From NCBI GenBank assembly GCA_946402475.1, contig CAMIWP010000011.1, positions 1-12,421 on the forward strand: a stretch of 12,421 nt of DNA, read 5' to 3'. A model generated the notes under the pieces. It did not search any database, was not told the origin of the DNA, and saw only the letters and a program-made list of their open reading frames with translations. The position numbers were made by a program, and so were the translations under genes. Within the stretch, counting starts at the first letter, position 1. Each line of letters begins with the position of its first letter. Positions 1 through 7,405 of this stretch are shown here, in pieces. The DNA is from an uncultured Selenomonadaceae bacterium (lineage in GTDB: Bacteria > Bacillota_C > Negativicutes > Selenomonadales > Selenomonadaceae).

Positions 1-797
1 AAGACAGCTTTCTCCGGTACGGCAAAGCAAACGATCCACCCCGTGGAAGGGACTCTGGAAAAGGCAATGACCTCATTTCCCCGGATCTCGAAAACGCCCT
101 TCTCCTCCGAAAGAATTTTTGCTCCATGAGCCGCAAAATGTCCTATGTCCTTCAAAGCCGTCCGAGCAGGATATTCTTCCCCTGCAGAGACAATCAGCAT
201 CCCGTTTGAGTCAAAGAGATATCCCGTCCCCGCCCCGAAGTGTTTCATCTCCCTGACCTGATTCAACAGGGTATCAAGGCCGATGTCCACGCAAATGCCC
301 CCGGCAAATTCTCCGTTGGCATCCTCAAAGGGGGCAATGGCGGAAACCACCAGCTCTTTCGTGGAAAGAGACTCATAGGGATCCGTGAAGGATGGCTTCC
401 TGTCCTTCATCAGCCTTTGATACCAATCACGAGTGTGAACGTCGATCCCCCGATGAACTCCTGCCCGGGAAGAAAAGAAAAAACCCGACTCATCCCCATA
501 GGCCACATTCACCACGTCAGCATCTCCCTTGTAGAGGCTGATGCTCCCCTGAAGGTGCCTTGCATCCTCCCTGTCGGCAAGGGCGGTCATAAGGTTTGCC
601 TCATCCACGGCGATGCGCCGCTTCTCCCGAAGCCAACCGTTAAAGATCTCCGCCTGCTCCCCCACCATGATCATGAGCTCGTGTTTCGCGCCCTCTCGTA
701 ATCCCTTATACGCCTGGAAGTAGCCCAGGATGGAAATGAGTAGTACAACGACGCCCGCCATGATAGAGAGCATCATTAACTTCTGTTTGATTCCCAT
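1..797 (-). CDS. Membrane chemosensor with dCache-like domain, probably methyl-accepting chemotaxis protein (partial, C-terminus off the left edge)
   Basis: The open frame starts at ATG 797 and runs 265 codons to the window edge without a stop. A GGGAGG ribosome binding site lies about 10 bases upstream. Residues 1-6 are a short basic N-terminus (MGIKQK), followed by one hydrophobic segment at about 7-29, as expected for TM1 of a chemoreceptor. The rest is extracytoplasmic and reads like a double Cache sensor: R-D-W-Y at 123-126, D-P-Y at 139-141, an AGGICVDIGLD strand at about 165-175, and a second lobe at about 188-262 (GTGYLFDSNG, then STGWIVCFAVP). The second membrane segment, HAMP and signalling domains would lie outside the window, so a histidine kinase or diguanylate cyclase with the same sensor is not excluded. 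It starts 45 bases after proS with no obvious terminator between them. The fold assignment is by motif recognition only. Confidence 0.78.
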   Translation of the reverse strand, partial: MGIKQKLMMLSIMAGVVVLLISILGYFQAYKGLREGAKHELMIMVGEQAEIFNGWLREKRRIAVDEANLMTALADREDARHLQGSISLYKGDADVVNVAYGDESGFFFSSRAGVHRGIDVHTRDWYQRLMKDRKPSFTDPYESLSTKELVVSAIAPFEDANGEFAGGICVDIGLDTLLNQVREMKHFGAGTGYLFDSNGMLIVSAGEEYPARTALKDIGHFAAHGAKILSEEKGVFEIRGNEVIAFSRVPSTGWIVCFAVPEKAV

Positions 798-842
798 GAT
801 GAATCTGCCTCCCTCGGAAAAGGTCCCGGGGCCTGTGAGTGT

Positions 843-2552
843 TTACAAGGTCTTCAACAGGTCCTCCACAGCCTTCATATAGGTTTCTCTGTCATAGCGG
901 AACATCTCCCCCGTTTTCCGCACCTTCACCTCGACGGTACCCTCCTCGATGGTCTTTGGCCCAACGGTGATGCGCAGAGGATAGCCGATCAGATCGCAAT
1001 CCTTGAACTTGACTCCCGGGCGCTCCGGGCGATCATCCAGAAGCACGTCGTGTCCTGCCCGTTTCAGTTCCTCATATACCTTTTCCCCGCAACGAAGCTG
1101 CTCCTCCTGTTTCGCGTTGACAATGACCACCACGATTTCGAAGGGAGCGATGGAACGGGGCCAGAGAATGCCGTGCTCATCGTTGTGTTGCTCGATGGCC
1201 GCAGCCATGGTGCGTCCCACGCCAATGCCGTAGCATCCCATGACAAAGGGCTTCTCCTTCCCCTGTTCGTCCAGAAAGGTTGCCCCCATGGCCTCGCTGT
1301 ACTTCGTCCCCAGCGTGAAAACCTGCCCCGCCTCTATGCCGCGGGTCATGCGCATAGGAGCGCCGCAACGGGGGCAAGGATCCCCTTCCTTCACCAGACG
1401 GAGATCCGTTACAGTGACATCTTTGAAATCCCTCCCCGGATTCACGTTCTTGTAGTGGAAATCCGTTTCATTCGCGCCGGACACGGCGTTCTTCATGTTC
1501 ATGACGGTGGCATCCACGAGGATGCGCGTTCCTTTTTGGATGCCGATGGGGCTCATGAAGCCCGGGCAACCGCCTGCGGAACGGATGACCTCCTCATCGG
1601 CCATGCGAAGCTCCAATGCCCCTTCCAGCTGATGGAGCACCTTTACCTCATTCACGTCGTGGTCACCCCGCACAAAGACCAGAACCAGTTCATTCCGATC
1701 CGTTTCATAGGCCACAGCCTTGATGGTCTTTTCCACGGGAACGCCTAAAAATTTCACTAGGCTGTCAATGGTACTCGTACCGGGGGTCTTCACCTTCTCC
1801 AGTTCCCTGGGCTCCTCCGGGGCGGCCTCTGCCGGAGCGAGCTCCGCTTTCTCGTCGCTTGCCGCATAGTCGCATTTCGTGCAGCATGCAATGGAGGACT
1901 CTCCCGCATCCGTCAGCACAGTGAACTCATGGGAATGACCGCCTCCGATGGCGCCGTTGTCCGCCTCCACCGGGCGGAATTCCAGTCCGCAGCGGGTGAA
2001 GATCGCAGCATAGGCATCGTACATCTTCTGATAGGAGAGATTCATGCCCTCCACATCCTTGTCGAAGGAATAGAGATCCTTCATGATGAACTCGCGGCTG
2101 CGCATGAGACCAAAACGTGGACGGCGCTCATCTCTGAACTTGTCCTGGATCTGGTAGAGCATCAGGGGAAGCTGCTTGTAGGAGCGCACCTCGTCCCGGA
2201 CGAGGGCGGTGATCATTTCCTCATGGGTGGGGCCGAGGCAGTATTCATGCCCATGACGATCCTTCATGCGCATCATTTCGTCGCCGTAGGCCGCCCAGCG
2301 GCCGCTCTCCTGCCAGAATTCCGCCGGTTGCAGGATGGGCATGGAGATCTCCTGCCCGCCGGCGGCATCCATCTCCTCCCGTATGATCTTCTCGATCTTG
2401 CGGATGGTGCGCCATCCCAGAGGCAAAAAGTGATACATGCCGCTGGCGGATTTTCGCATCATCCCAGCCCGAAGCATGAGCTGATGGCTGAGGATCTCGG
2501 CATCCGCCGGAGTCTGCCGAAGGGTCGGGGCATATAAATTCGTCGCTCTCAT
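843..2552 (-). CDS. proS: Prolyl-tRNA synthetase (bacterial type, with editing domain)
   Basis: Cytoplasmic class II aminoacyl-tRNA synthetase that joins proline to tRNA-Pro in translation. The 569-residue length is normal for the bacterial type carrying the INS editing insertion. Visible are the N-terminal class II region ([11 protein letters not shown] at about 22-32, LPLGWR at about 43-48), the G-P-T-H-E-E loop at 107-112, motif 2 with F-R-D-E-R at 139-143, and motif 3 with [10 protein letters not shown] at 439-448. The insertion at about 224-407 contains the V-E-K-T-I-K segment (273-278), whose lysine corresponds to the editing-site lysine of the family. Two CxxC pairs, at 224/227 and 393/396, flank the insertion; they could bind zinc, which is inference. 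The C-terminal anticodon-binding domain follows about residue 470. The ATG at 2552 has a GGAGG 12 bases upstream. The gene lies 24 bases after ispG and is probably the last housekeeping gene of the operon. Confidence 0.98.
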   Translation of the reverse strand: MRATNLYAPTLRQTPADAEILSHQLMLRAGMMRKSASGMYHFLPLGWRTIRKIEKIIREEMDAAGGQEISMPILQPAEFWQESGRWAAYGDEMMRMKDRHGHEYCLGPTHEEMITALVRDEVRSYKQLPLMLYQIQDKFRDERRPRFGLMRSREFIMKDLYSFDKDVEGMNLSYQKMYDAYAAIFTRCGLEFRPVEADNGAIGGGHSHEFTVLTDAGESSIACCTKCDYAASDEKAELAPAEAAPEEPRELEKVKTPGTSTIDSLVKFLGVPVEKTIKAVAYETDRNELVLVFVRGDHDVNEVKVLHQLEGALELRMADEEVIRSAGGCPGFMSPIGIQKGTRILVDATVMNMKNAVSGANETDFHYKNVNPGRDFKDVTVTDLRLVKEGDPCPRCGAPMRMTRGIEAGQVFTLGTKYSEAMGATFLDEQGKEKPFVMGCYGIGVGRTMAAAIEQHNDEHGILWPRSIAPFEIVVVIVNAKQEEQLRCGEKVYEELKRAGHDVLLDDRPERPGVKFKDCDLIGYPLRITVGPKTIEEGTVEVKVRKTGEMFRYDRETYMKAVEDLLKTL

Positions 2553-2576
2553 AAAATCTGTCGTCCTCCGATTTCG

Positions 2577-3644
2577 TCATCTTTTTCTTTCTTCCAAGAT
2601 TGCGTCAATCTCCCGGAACAATTCTTCCACAAGTCGATCCTCCGGCACTTTCCGAAGGATCTCCCCCTTGCGGAACACAAGGCCCTCTCCCTTGCCCCCT
2701 GCAATGCCCACATCGGCGGTCCTCGCCTCCCCGGGACCGTTGACGACGCAGCCCATGACCGCGACCTCAATGGGTTCTCTGATGCCTTCCAGCTTTTTCT
2801 CCACCCGCGCGGCGATGGAAGGAAGGTCGATGCTCGTGCGCCCGCAGGTCGGGCAGGCGATCAGGGTAGGTCCGTACTCCTTGAGTCCCAAGGATTTCAG
2901 TATCTCATTGGCCACTTTGACCTCTGTTACGGGATCCCCTGTCAGGGAAATGCGTATCGTGTCGCCGATGCCCTCGGCCAGCAGCGCGCCAATCCCGACG
3001 GCGGACTTGATAACGCCCGTGTTCGCCGTTCCCGCCTCCGTGATGCCAAGGTGCAAGGGATAATCCACCGTATTCGACATAAGACGATAGGCCTCCAGCG
3101 TCAAGGGAACATCATGTGCCTTGAGAGAGATCTTCAGGTCACGGAACTCCAGCTCCTCGAGGATGCGCACATGCTCCATGGCAGACTCCACAAGAGCCTC
3201 CGCCGTGACCTTCCCGTATTTTCCCAACAGCTTCCTGTCAAGAGAACCGGCATTCACGCCGATGCGAATGGGAATGCCTCGTTCCTTCGCCTCCCGTACC
3301 ACGGCCTGCACCTTTTCCTTCCCACCGATGTTGCCGGGATTCAGGCGAAGGGCGGCAACACCCTGACGAATCGCCTCTATGGCCAAGCGATGGTCGAAGT
3401 GGATATCCGCCACCAACGGCACGTGAACCTGTCGGATGATATTGCCCAGATTTTCTGCGGCTTCCATATCTGGCACAGCCAAGCGAACAATATCACAGCC
3501 CGCCGCCGTCAAAGCGCGAATCTGGGAAACGGTGGCCTCCGTGTCCGCCGTCTTCGTATTCGTCATGGACTGCACGGAAATGGGCGCGCCGCCTCCGACA
3601 GCTACGGACCCGATATGGATCTGCCGTGTCTTTTTCCTGTTCAT
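2577..3644 (-). CDS. ispG: 4-hydroxy-3-methylbut-2-en-1-yl diphosphate synthase (IspG/GcpE)
   Basis: Penultimate enzyme of the MEP isoprenoid pathway. It reductively converts the cyclic diphosphate MEcPP to HMBPP with a [4Fe-4S] cluster and outside electrons (ferredoxin or flavodoxin). The N-terminal TIM-barrel is recognisable (APISVQSMTNTKTADT at about 20-35, VPLVADIHFD at 75-84, LNPGNIG at 101-107, IRIGVNAGSL at 127-135). The cluster ligands are C264, C267 (CPTCGRT) and C299 (GCVVNGPGEA), with the catalytic glutamate at 306. I chose ATG 3644 (355 residues) because an AGGTGA sequence overlapping the rseP stop lies 5 bases upstream. A GTG at 3653, directly abutting the rseP stop, would add three residues and is the alternative. 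Translational coupling with rseP is likely. A ferredoxin gene lies upstream in the same operon and could supply its electrons (inference). Confidence 0.97.
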   Translation of the reverse strand: MNRKKTRQIHIGSVAVGGGAPISVQSMTNTKTADTEATVSQIRALTAAGCDIVRLAVPDMEAAENLGNIIRQVHVPLVADIHFDHRLAIEAIRQGVAALRLNPGNIGGKEKVQAVVREAKERGIPIRIGVNAGSLDRKLLGKYGKVTAEALVESAMEHVRILEELEFRDLKISLKAHDVPLTLEAYRLMSNTVDYPLHLGITEAGTANTGVIKSAVGIGALLAEGIGDTIRISLTGDPVTEVKVANEILKSLGLKEYGPTLIACPTCGRTSIDLPSIAARVEKKLEGIREPIEVAVMGCVVNGPGEARTADVGIAGGKGEGLVFRKGEILRKVPEDRLVEELFREIDAILEERKR

Positions 3645-3653
3645 CGTCCTCAC

Positions 3654-4691
3654 CTATCCGCCAAAAAATATCCGCACCACGTCGTTCTTCGTGGCATACA
3701 CCATGAGCACCAGCAAGAAAGCGATGCCCACGGTCTGCATATAGTGAAGCACTGCCGGACTCAGGGGCTTCCCCCTCACGGCCTCCACCAACAGCGTCAG
3801 AAAATGACCTCCGTCCAGAGCGGGAACCGGGAATAGGTTGATGATCCCAAGGTTCAGACTCAGGAAGGCCGTGAAATTCAGCAGGGGAACCAATCCCATC
3901 TTCGCCACTTCACCAGTCATCTGAACCACGCCCATAGGACCTGCCAGGCTCTCGCCGGAAAGCTGGGCCACCAGACGCGCAAGCTCTGCCACCATAGCGT
4001 ATATCACCGTGACGGTCTTTTGCACCGCAAGGCTTATGGATTCGAAGAAACCCGGATGGGTTGTTTCCACGGATCCCATGACCCCCACCATGGCCCGATG
4101 GTTTTCCTTGTCGTAGACCGGAGTCACCACCGCTCTTCCCTCTACGCCATCTCTTTCGTATTGCACCGCAAGAGGCTGCCCTTCGTTGGCCTTGACCGTA
4201 TCCACGAACTCCATCCAGCTCCCGATTTCCCTGCCGTCGATCCGCAGAATGCGATCCCCGTCCCTGAGTCCCGCCGCATAAGCGGGCCGATCCGGCAAGA
4301 CCGTGCCGAGGACTGGCTCTGTGGAAGGGGTATCCACTCCGTTGAAAAAAAACACCCCGAAAAAGAGAAACACGGGCAGGATGAGATTCATCCCGGAACC
4401 CGCCAAGATCACCAACATGCGGGCGGGTATGGACTTCATGCAATACCCCCGTTCCCCGGCGGGGTTGTTCTCCGGATCCATCCCGGCGATGTCATTGAAT
4501 CCACCCAAGGGGATGCAACGGATAGAATATGTAGTCTCCCCCCGGCGGAAGCTGGCCAGCTTCGGACCGAAGCCGATGGCAAACTCATCCACCCGCATGC
4601 CTGTGATCTTCGCCGTGATAAAGTGTCCCAACTCGTGAACTAACACCAATACACCAAATACGCAAATAACCGCGATCACCGTCAAATTCAT
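3654..4691 (-). CDS. rseP: RseP/RasP family site-2 zinc metalloprotease
   Basis: Inner-membrane intramembrane protease of the M50B (S2P) family. It cleaves transmembrane segments of regulators such as anti-sigma factors and remnant signal peptides; its substrates here are unknown. The zinc motif H-E-L-G-H is at 19-23 inside the first membrane helix. The family's second metal-binding motif, N-L-F-P-V-P-A-L-D-G-G, is at 285-295 with D293 as the expected third ligand. A single PDZ-like domain at about 125-195 contains the A-G-L-R-D-G-D-R-I-L-R core. Further membrane segments lie at about 92-115, 270-290 and 320-332. At 345 residues it matches the short one-PDZ form rather than the two-PDZ E. coli form (450 residues). 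ATG 4691 is preceded by GAGGTGA. It lies 23 bases after cdsA, where dxr is found in many relatives, and its TAG stop abuts the ispG start region. Confidence 0.97.
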   Translation of the reverse strand: MNLTVIAVICVFGVLVLVHELGHFITAKITGMRVDEFAIGFGPKLASFRRGETTYSIRCIPLGGFNDIAGMDPENNPAGERGYCMKSIPARMLVILAGSGMNLILPVFLFFGVFFFNGVDTPSTEPVLGTVLPDRPAYAAGLRDGDRILRIDGREIGSWMEFVDTVKANEGQPLAVQYERDGVEGRAVVTPVYDKENHRAMVGVMGSVETTHPGFFESISLAVQKTVTVIYAMVAELARLVAQLSGESLAGPMGVVQMTGEVAKMGLVPLLNFTAFLSLNLGIINLFPVPALDGGHFLTLLVEAVRGKPLSPAVLHYMQTVGIAFLLVLMVYATKNDVVRIFFGG

Positions 4692-4714
4692 GTCTCACCT
4701 CACGTCTGTCTGCC

Positions 4715-5584
4715 TCATCGAAACAGTCTGTCATTCCCCAAGAGGGAAGAAATCACCACAAAATAATAGACCAAGGGCGCCGTAAACAGGACGCTGTCAA
4801 ACCTGTCCAGCACACCTCCATGTCCCGGGATCAGTCTGCCGGAATCCTTGATACCCGTATGACGTTTCATGACAGACTCCACCAGATCCCCCAGTGTGGC
4901 AAGAATGGAGATACAAACCCCCAAGACGGCCATCTCCACCAAGGGAAATCCAAAAAAAAGATGACCCAAAGCGGCAACGGAAACCGGTGTTCCCACCAAG
5001 GACCCGAGGAACCCCTCCACGGTCTTGTTGGGACTGATGGAAGGACAAAGCCTATGGCTGCCGATGAGAGATCCGGTAAAATAAGCGAAGGTATCACTCG
5101 CCCAAGTGCCCGCAAACATGATCCATATCATGGCGCAACCATACTCGAAATCCCCCAGTTGCGTGGGGACGAAGACCCCTTCCTGCAGAAATCTCAACAT
5201 CACAAGATGAGCAAAGGGAACCCCCACGTAGAAGATACCCGCCACAGACACACATGCCTCTTGAAAGGAAATGCGCCCATAGAGCAACACGGACTCCAAA
5301 AGGACGATGAGCAGGGTGGCGGTGGCCACCGCCATGAATTCCTCCGCATTCCCCAGCCAAGCACACCCCAGCATCAAGGCAAGTGCCGGAACCCCGGTGA
5401 AAAATGTCATCCGGATGCCCTTTCGGGAAAAAGCTGCCGAGAACTCGTACCAGCCGACCAAAGCAAGGATCGTGGCGAATGCACCAAAGACCCACCCTCC
5501 CCACTGTATGACAATGGCTGCCAGGGCAATGCCGATAACGCCGGTAATGACACGTAAGATCAAAGAAAAAACCTCACTTTTCAT
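4715..5584 (-). CDS. cdsA: Phosphatidate cytidylyltransferase (CDP-diacylglycerol synthase)
   Basis: Integral membrane enzyme that makes CDP-diacylglycerol from phosphatidic acid and CTP, the branch point for phospholipid synthesis. The family signature near the C-terminus is complete: S-V-M-K-R at 237-241, I-K-D-S-G at 245-249, and P-G-H-G-G-V-L-D-R-F-D at 253-263, containing the metal-binding aspartates. The remainder is almost entirely hydrophobic segments (about eight). The P-N-K-T-V-E-G motif (185-191) is also typical. Length, 289 residues from ATG 5584, is a little above the usual 260-285. This ATG overlaps the end of uppS by 11 bases and has only a weak GGCGG upstream. A TTG at 5563 with AGTGAGG eight bases upstream would give a protein starting at the usual family N-terminus (ILRVITGVIG) and may be the true start. 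Confidence 0.96.
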   Translation of the reverse strand: MKSEVFSLILRVITGVIGIALAAIVIQWGGWVFGAFATILALVGWYEFSAAFSRKGIRMTFFTGVPALALMLGCAWLGNAEEFMAVATATLLIVLLESVLLYGRISFQEACVSVAGIFYVGVPFAHLVMLRFLQEGVFVPTQLGDFEYGCAMIWIMFAGTWASDTFAYFTGSLIGSHRLCPSISPNKTVEGFLGSLVGTPVSVAALGHLFFGFPLVEMAVLGVCISILATLGDLVESVMKRHTGIKDSGRLIPGHGGVLDRFDSVLFTAPLVYYFVVISSLLGNDRLFR

Positions 5585-6359
5585 TCAGACCGCCAAAACG
5601 GCGGTCTCTCTTTCCAAAATTTACCAAGGCCTCCACGAATTCCTCCGGCGTGAAATCCGGCCAGTTGGTTTTCGTAAACCACAATTCCGCATAGGCCGAT
5701 TGCCAGAGAAGAAAATTGGAAAGGCGCATGTCTCCGCTGGTACGTATGACAAGATCCACCGGGGGACAGCCGAAGGTATCCAGGTGGCGCTCCAAAAGTT
5801 CCTCGTCAATTTCCCGTGGGGAAAGGCCATTCTCCACCGCTTGTCGGACGATGGACTGAAGGGCGCGCAGGATTTCATCCTGTCCGCCATAGTTCGCCGC
5901 GATGTTGAAGCGGATTCCCCCGTTGTCCCTCGTGAGATTCTCCGCCTCACGCATTTGTTCCTGGAGTCCGTGAGACAATCCCTCCCGCCGTCCCAAGAAA
6001 TGGATGCGCACCCGTTTCTCATGCATCTCCCGAAGTTCTTTATCCAGATACTCCGAAAAGAGCCCCATGAGAAAATCCACTTCCGCATGAGGGCGTTTCC
6101 AGTTCTCCGTCGAGAAAGCATATACCGTAAGCGTCTCAATGCCGATGTCACTGGCAGTCCTCAGGATACGTTTCAATGTCTTTACTCCTGCGGTATGGCC
6201 TGCCGTTCGCATAAGTCCCTGTCCTTGGGCCCAACGTCCGTTGCCGTCCATGATGACAGCAACATGGCGCGGCAGTTTCTTCCTATCTATCTGATGAAAT
6301 AATGGCGCGACTCGGGAATCGTCTTCCGCCCCGCCGCTGCCAAATATCTTCTTCCACAT
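5574..6359 (-). CDS. uppS: Isoprenyl transferase (undecaprenyl diphosphate synthase)
   Basis: Cytoplasmic cis-prenyltransferase that extends farnesyl diphosphate with isopentenyl diphosphate, normally to C55 undecaprenyl diphosphate, the lipid carrier for peptidoglycan and other envelope polymers. Visible motifs are M-D-G-N-G-R-W-A at 37-44 with catalytic D38, the G-H-xx-G segment at 54-58, L-T-V-Y-A-F-S-T-E-N-W at 77-87, the N-Y-G-G-Q-D-E-I segment at 156-163, and the C-terminal signature D-L-V-I-R-T-S-G-D-x-R-L-S-N-F at 202-216 followed by Y-A-E-L-W-F. ATG 6359 gives 261 residues and has GGGAG nine bases upstream. The frame stays open further upstream to 6485, but that part overlaps the ferredoxin gene and has no family similarity. 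The last 11 bases overlap cdsA. Confidence 0.97.
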   Translation of the reverse strand: MWKKIFGSGGAEDDSRVAPLFHQIDRKKLPRHVAVIMDGNGRWAQGQGLMRTAGHTAGVKTLKRILRTASDIGIETLTVYAFSTENWKRPHAEVDFLMGLFSEYLDKELREMHEKRVRIHFLGRREGLSHGLQEQMREAENLTRDNGGIRFNIAANYGGQDEILRALQSIVRQAVENGLSPREIDEELLERHLDTFGCPPVDLVIRTSGDMRLSNFLLWQSAYAELWFTKTNWPDFTPEEFVEALVNFGKRDRRFGGLNEK

Positions 6360-6386
6360 GATTTCGTACTCCCACACACAAGATAA

Positions 6387-6418
6387 GCCCCTCTCCGAAG
6401 TGAGTTTCAAAGAGGGGC
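6387..6418 (-). terminator. Hairpin between ferredoxin and uppS, possible attenuator or weak terminator
   Basis: The arms 6387-6394 and 6411-6418 are perfect 8-base inverted complements (GCCCCTCT/AGAGGGGC). A further GAA/TTC pairing inside the loop (6397-6399 with 6406-6408) sits beyond a 2x2 internal loop. On the minus strand the hairpin begins 6 bases after the ferredoxin stop. It is followed by TTATCTTGT, which is only moderately T-rich, so full termination is doubtful. It may reduce readthrough into uppS or protect the 3' end of the upstream message. The pairing is seen in the sequence; the function is inferred. Confidence 0.5.
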
Positions 6419-6424
6419 CGTCCA

Positions 6425-6595
6425 TCACGGAGCTTCGATTGCGGATACCGGGCAGCCAGCAGCGCAGGCACCACACTCGACACACTTTTCAGGATCGATC
6501 TCATAGTGCTCGGCACCCTCGCTGATTGCCTCTACCGGGCAGGTAGAAGCGCAAGAGCCGCAGGAAATGCAGTCACTTCCAATCTTGTATGCCAT
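6425..6595 (-). CDS. 2[4Fe-4S] ferredoxin, 56 residues
   Basis: A clostridial-type bacterial ferredoxin that carries low-potential electrons in the cytoplasm. It has two CxxCxxCxxxCP motifs: C9, C12, C15, C19 followed by proline, and C38, C41, C44, C48 followed by proline. Each cluster takes three cysteines from one motif and one from the other. The length is exactly that of the short clostridial family, and the two halves (about 1-28 and 29-56) are pseudo-symmetric. ATG 6595 has a near-perfect AAGGAGGTG eight bases upstream, the strongest ribosome binding site in this operon, suggesting high expression. It lies 38 bases after the 70-residue gene and is followed by a hairpin. Electron partners are not evident from the sequence. 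IspG, encoded in the same operon, is a plausible acceptor. Confidence 0.96.
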   Translation of the reverse strand: MAYKIGSDCISCGSCASTCPVEAISEGAEHYEIDPEKCVECGACAAGCPVSAIEAP

Positions 6596-6633
6596 CCTCG
6601 AAACACCTCCTTTCCAATCCGCAGGCAGGCTCC

Positions 6634-6846
6634 CTAACGGGGCAGAATCCCCGCAGAACGCGCCGCCAGCACGAATCGCAAACTGCCCTCCGGATCTTTT
6701 TTCTCCCGAAGGACGTAGAGATATTTTTCATCTACCTTGAAAAAATCACGCGTTGGGCGTGTTATCTCTGTCCTATACCGTAAGCCGCCCTGTCGAAGCT
6801 CGGCTTCCACCTCGCGCCAAGGACGACCGATGAAATCGTCTGCCAT
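6634..6846 (-). CDS. Small conserved-looking protein of unknown function, 70 residues
   Basis: I do not recognise a named family. The frame starts at ATG 6846, one base after the frr stop, with GGAAG six bases upstream (inside frr), so it is probably translationally coupled to frr. The protein is soluble and basic, with no signal peptide, membrane segment or cysteine. Its first half (F-I-G-R-P-W-R-E-V-E-A-E-L-R-Q-G-G-L-R-Y at 5-24) resembles the beta-alpha start of a PASTA repeat (V-G-x-x-x-x-E-A-x-x-x-L-x-x-x-G-L). The second half (Y-L-Y-V-L-R-E at 42-48, S-L-R-F-V-L-A at 55-61) looks like two beta strands. The snug fit between frr and the ferredoxin, the coupled start and the ordinary amino acid composition argue that it is real. 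Confidence 0.82.
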   Translation of the reverse strand: MADDFIGRPWREVEAELRQGGLRYRTEITRPTRDFFKVDEKYLYVLREKKDPEGSLRFVLAARSAGILPR

Positions 6847-6847
6847 A

Positions 6848-7405
6848 TCAGACTTCCATGACCTCTTTTTCCTTTGCGGAACGAGCTCCGTCCACCAGCT
6901 TGATGTACTTGTCCACCAACTTCTGCATGCTCTCTTGGCCCTTTTTCGCCTCATCCTCTGGAACTTCCTTGGACTTTTCCAGCTTCTTCACCGCATCGTT
7001 CCCGTCCCGTCGAATGTTGCGAAGAGCCACCTTCGCCTCCTCAGCTTTCTTGTTCACCGTCTTGACCAGTTCTTGGCGGCGTTCTTGGGTGAGCTGAGGA
7101 ATGGCCAAGCGAATTGCCGTTCCGTCAGAATTTGGCGTGAGGCCAAGCTCGGACTTCATGATGGCCTTCTCAATATCGTGAAGGATTGTCTTTTCCCAAG
7201 GTTGGATGACAATCATGCGCGGCTCGGGCACGGATACCTTCGCTACCTGATTCACCGGCGTAGGCGTCCCGTAATAGTCCACCATGACCTTGTCTAACAG
7301 CGCGGGAGTCGCACGCCCGGCACGAAGAGAAGCAAACTCCTTCTTCAAGGCATCCAAGCTCTTTTTCATGCGATCCTCCTGCTTTGCGAGTATCTCCTTA
7401 ATCAT
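6848..7405 (-). CDS. frr: Ribosome recycling factor
   Basis: Cytoplasmic factor that, with EF-G, splits the post-termination ribosome so it can be reused. The 185-residue length is exactly that of the family. Recognisable segments are [20 protein letters not shown] at about 13-32, [17 protein letters not shown] at about 37-53, [12 protein letters not shown] at about 61-72, and the C-terminal long helix with [12 protein letters not shown] 7405 overlaps the end of pyrH by eight bases. Its ribosome binding site GGAGG, eight bases upstream, lies within the last codons of pyrH, so pyrH and frr are probably translationally coupled. Confidence 0.98.
   Translation of the reverse strand: MIKEILAKQEDRMKKSLDALKKEFASLRAGRATPALLDKVMVDYYGTPTPVNQVAKVSVPEPRMIVIQPWEKTILHDIEKAIMKSELGLTPNSDGTAIRLAIPQLTQERRQELVKTVNKKAEEAKVALRNIRRDGNDAVKKLEKSKEVPEDEAKKGQESMQKLVDKYIKLVDGARSAKEKEVMEV

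Noticed and set aside
240..701. A 153-codon plus-strand open frame at the left end
   Set aside because: It is antisense to the chemosensor frame, which is continuous for 265 codons with a good ribosome binding site and recognisable dCache motifs.
812..826. GC-rich GGTCCCGGGGCC-like palindrome after proS, considered as a terminator
   Set aside because: No usable loop and no T-tract follow it on the minus strand, so it does not have terminator form.
5307..6302. A 331-codon plus-strand open frame opposite cdsA and uppS
   Set aside because: It spans two confidently identified minus-strand genes and their junction and shows no recognisable domain.
6360..6485. Upstream extension of uppS by 42 codons
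   Set aside because: It overlaps the ferredoxin coding region and the hairpin in another frame, has no family similarity, and ATG 6359 has a well-spaced ribosome binding site.
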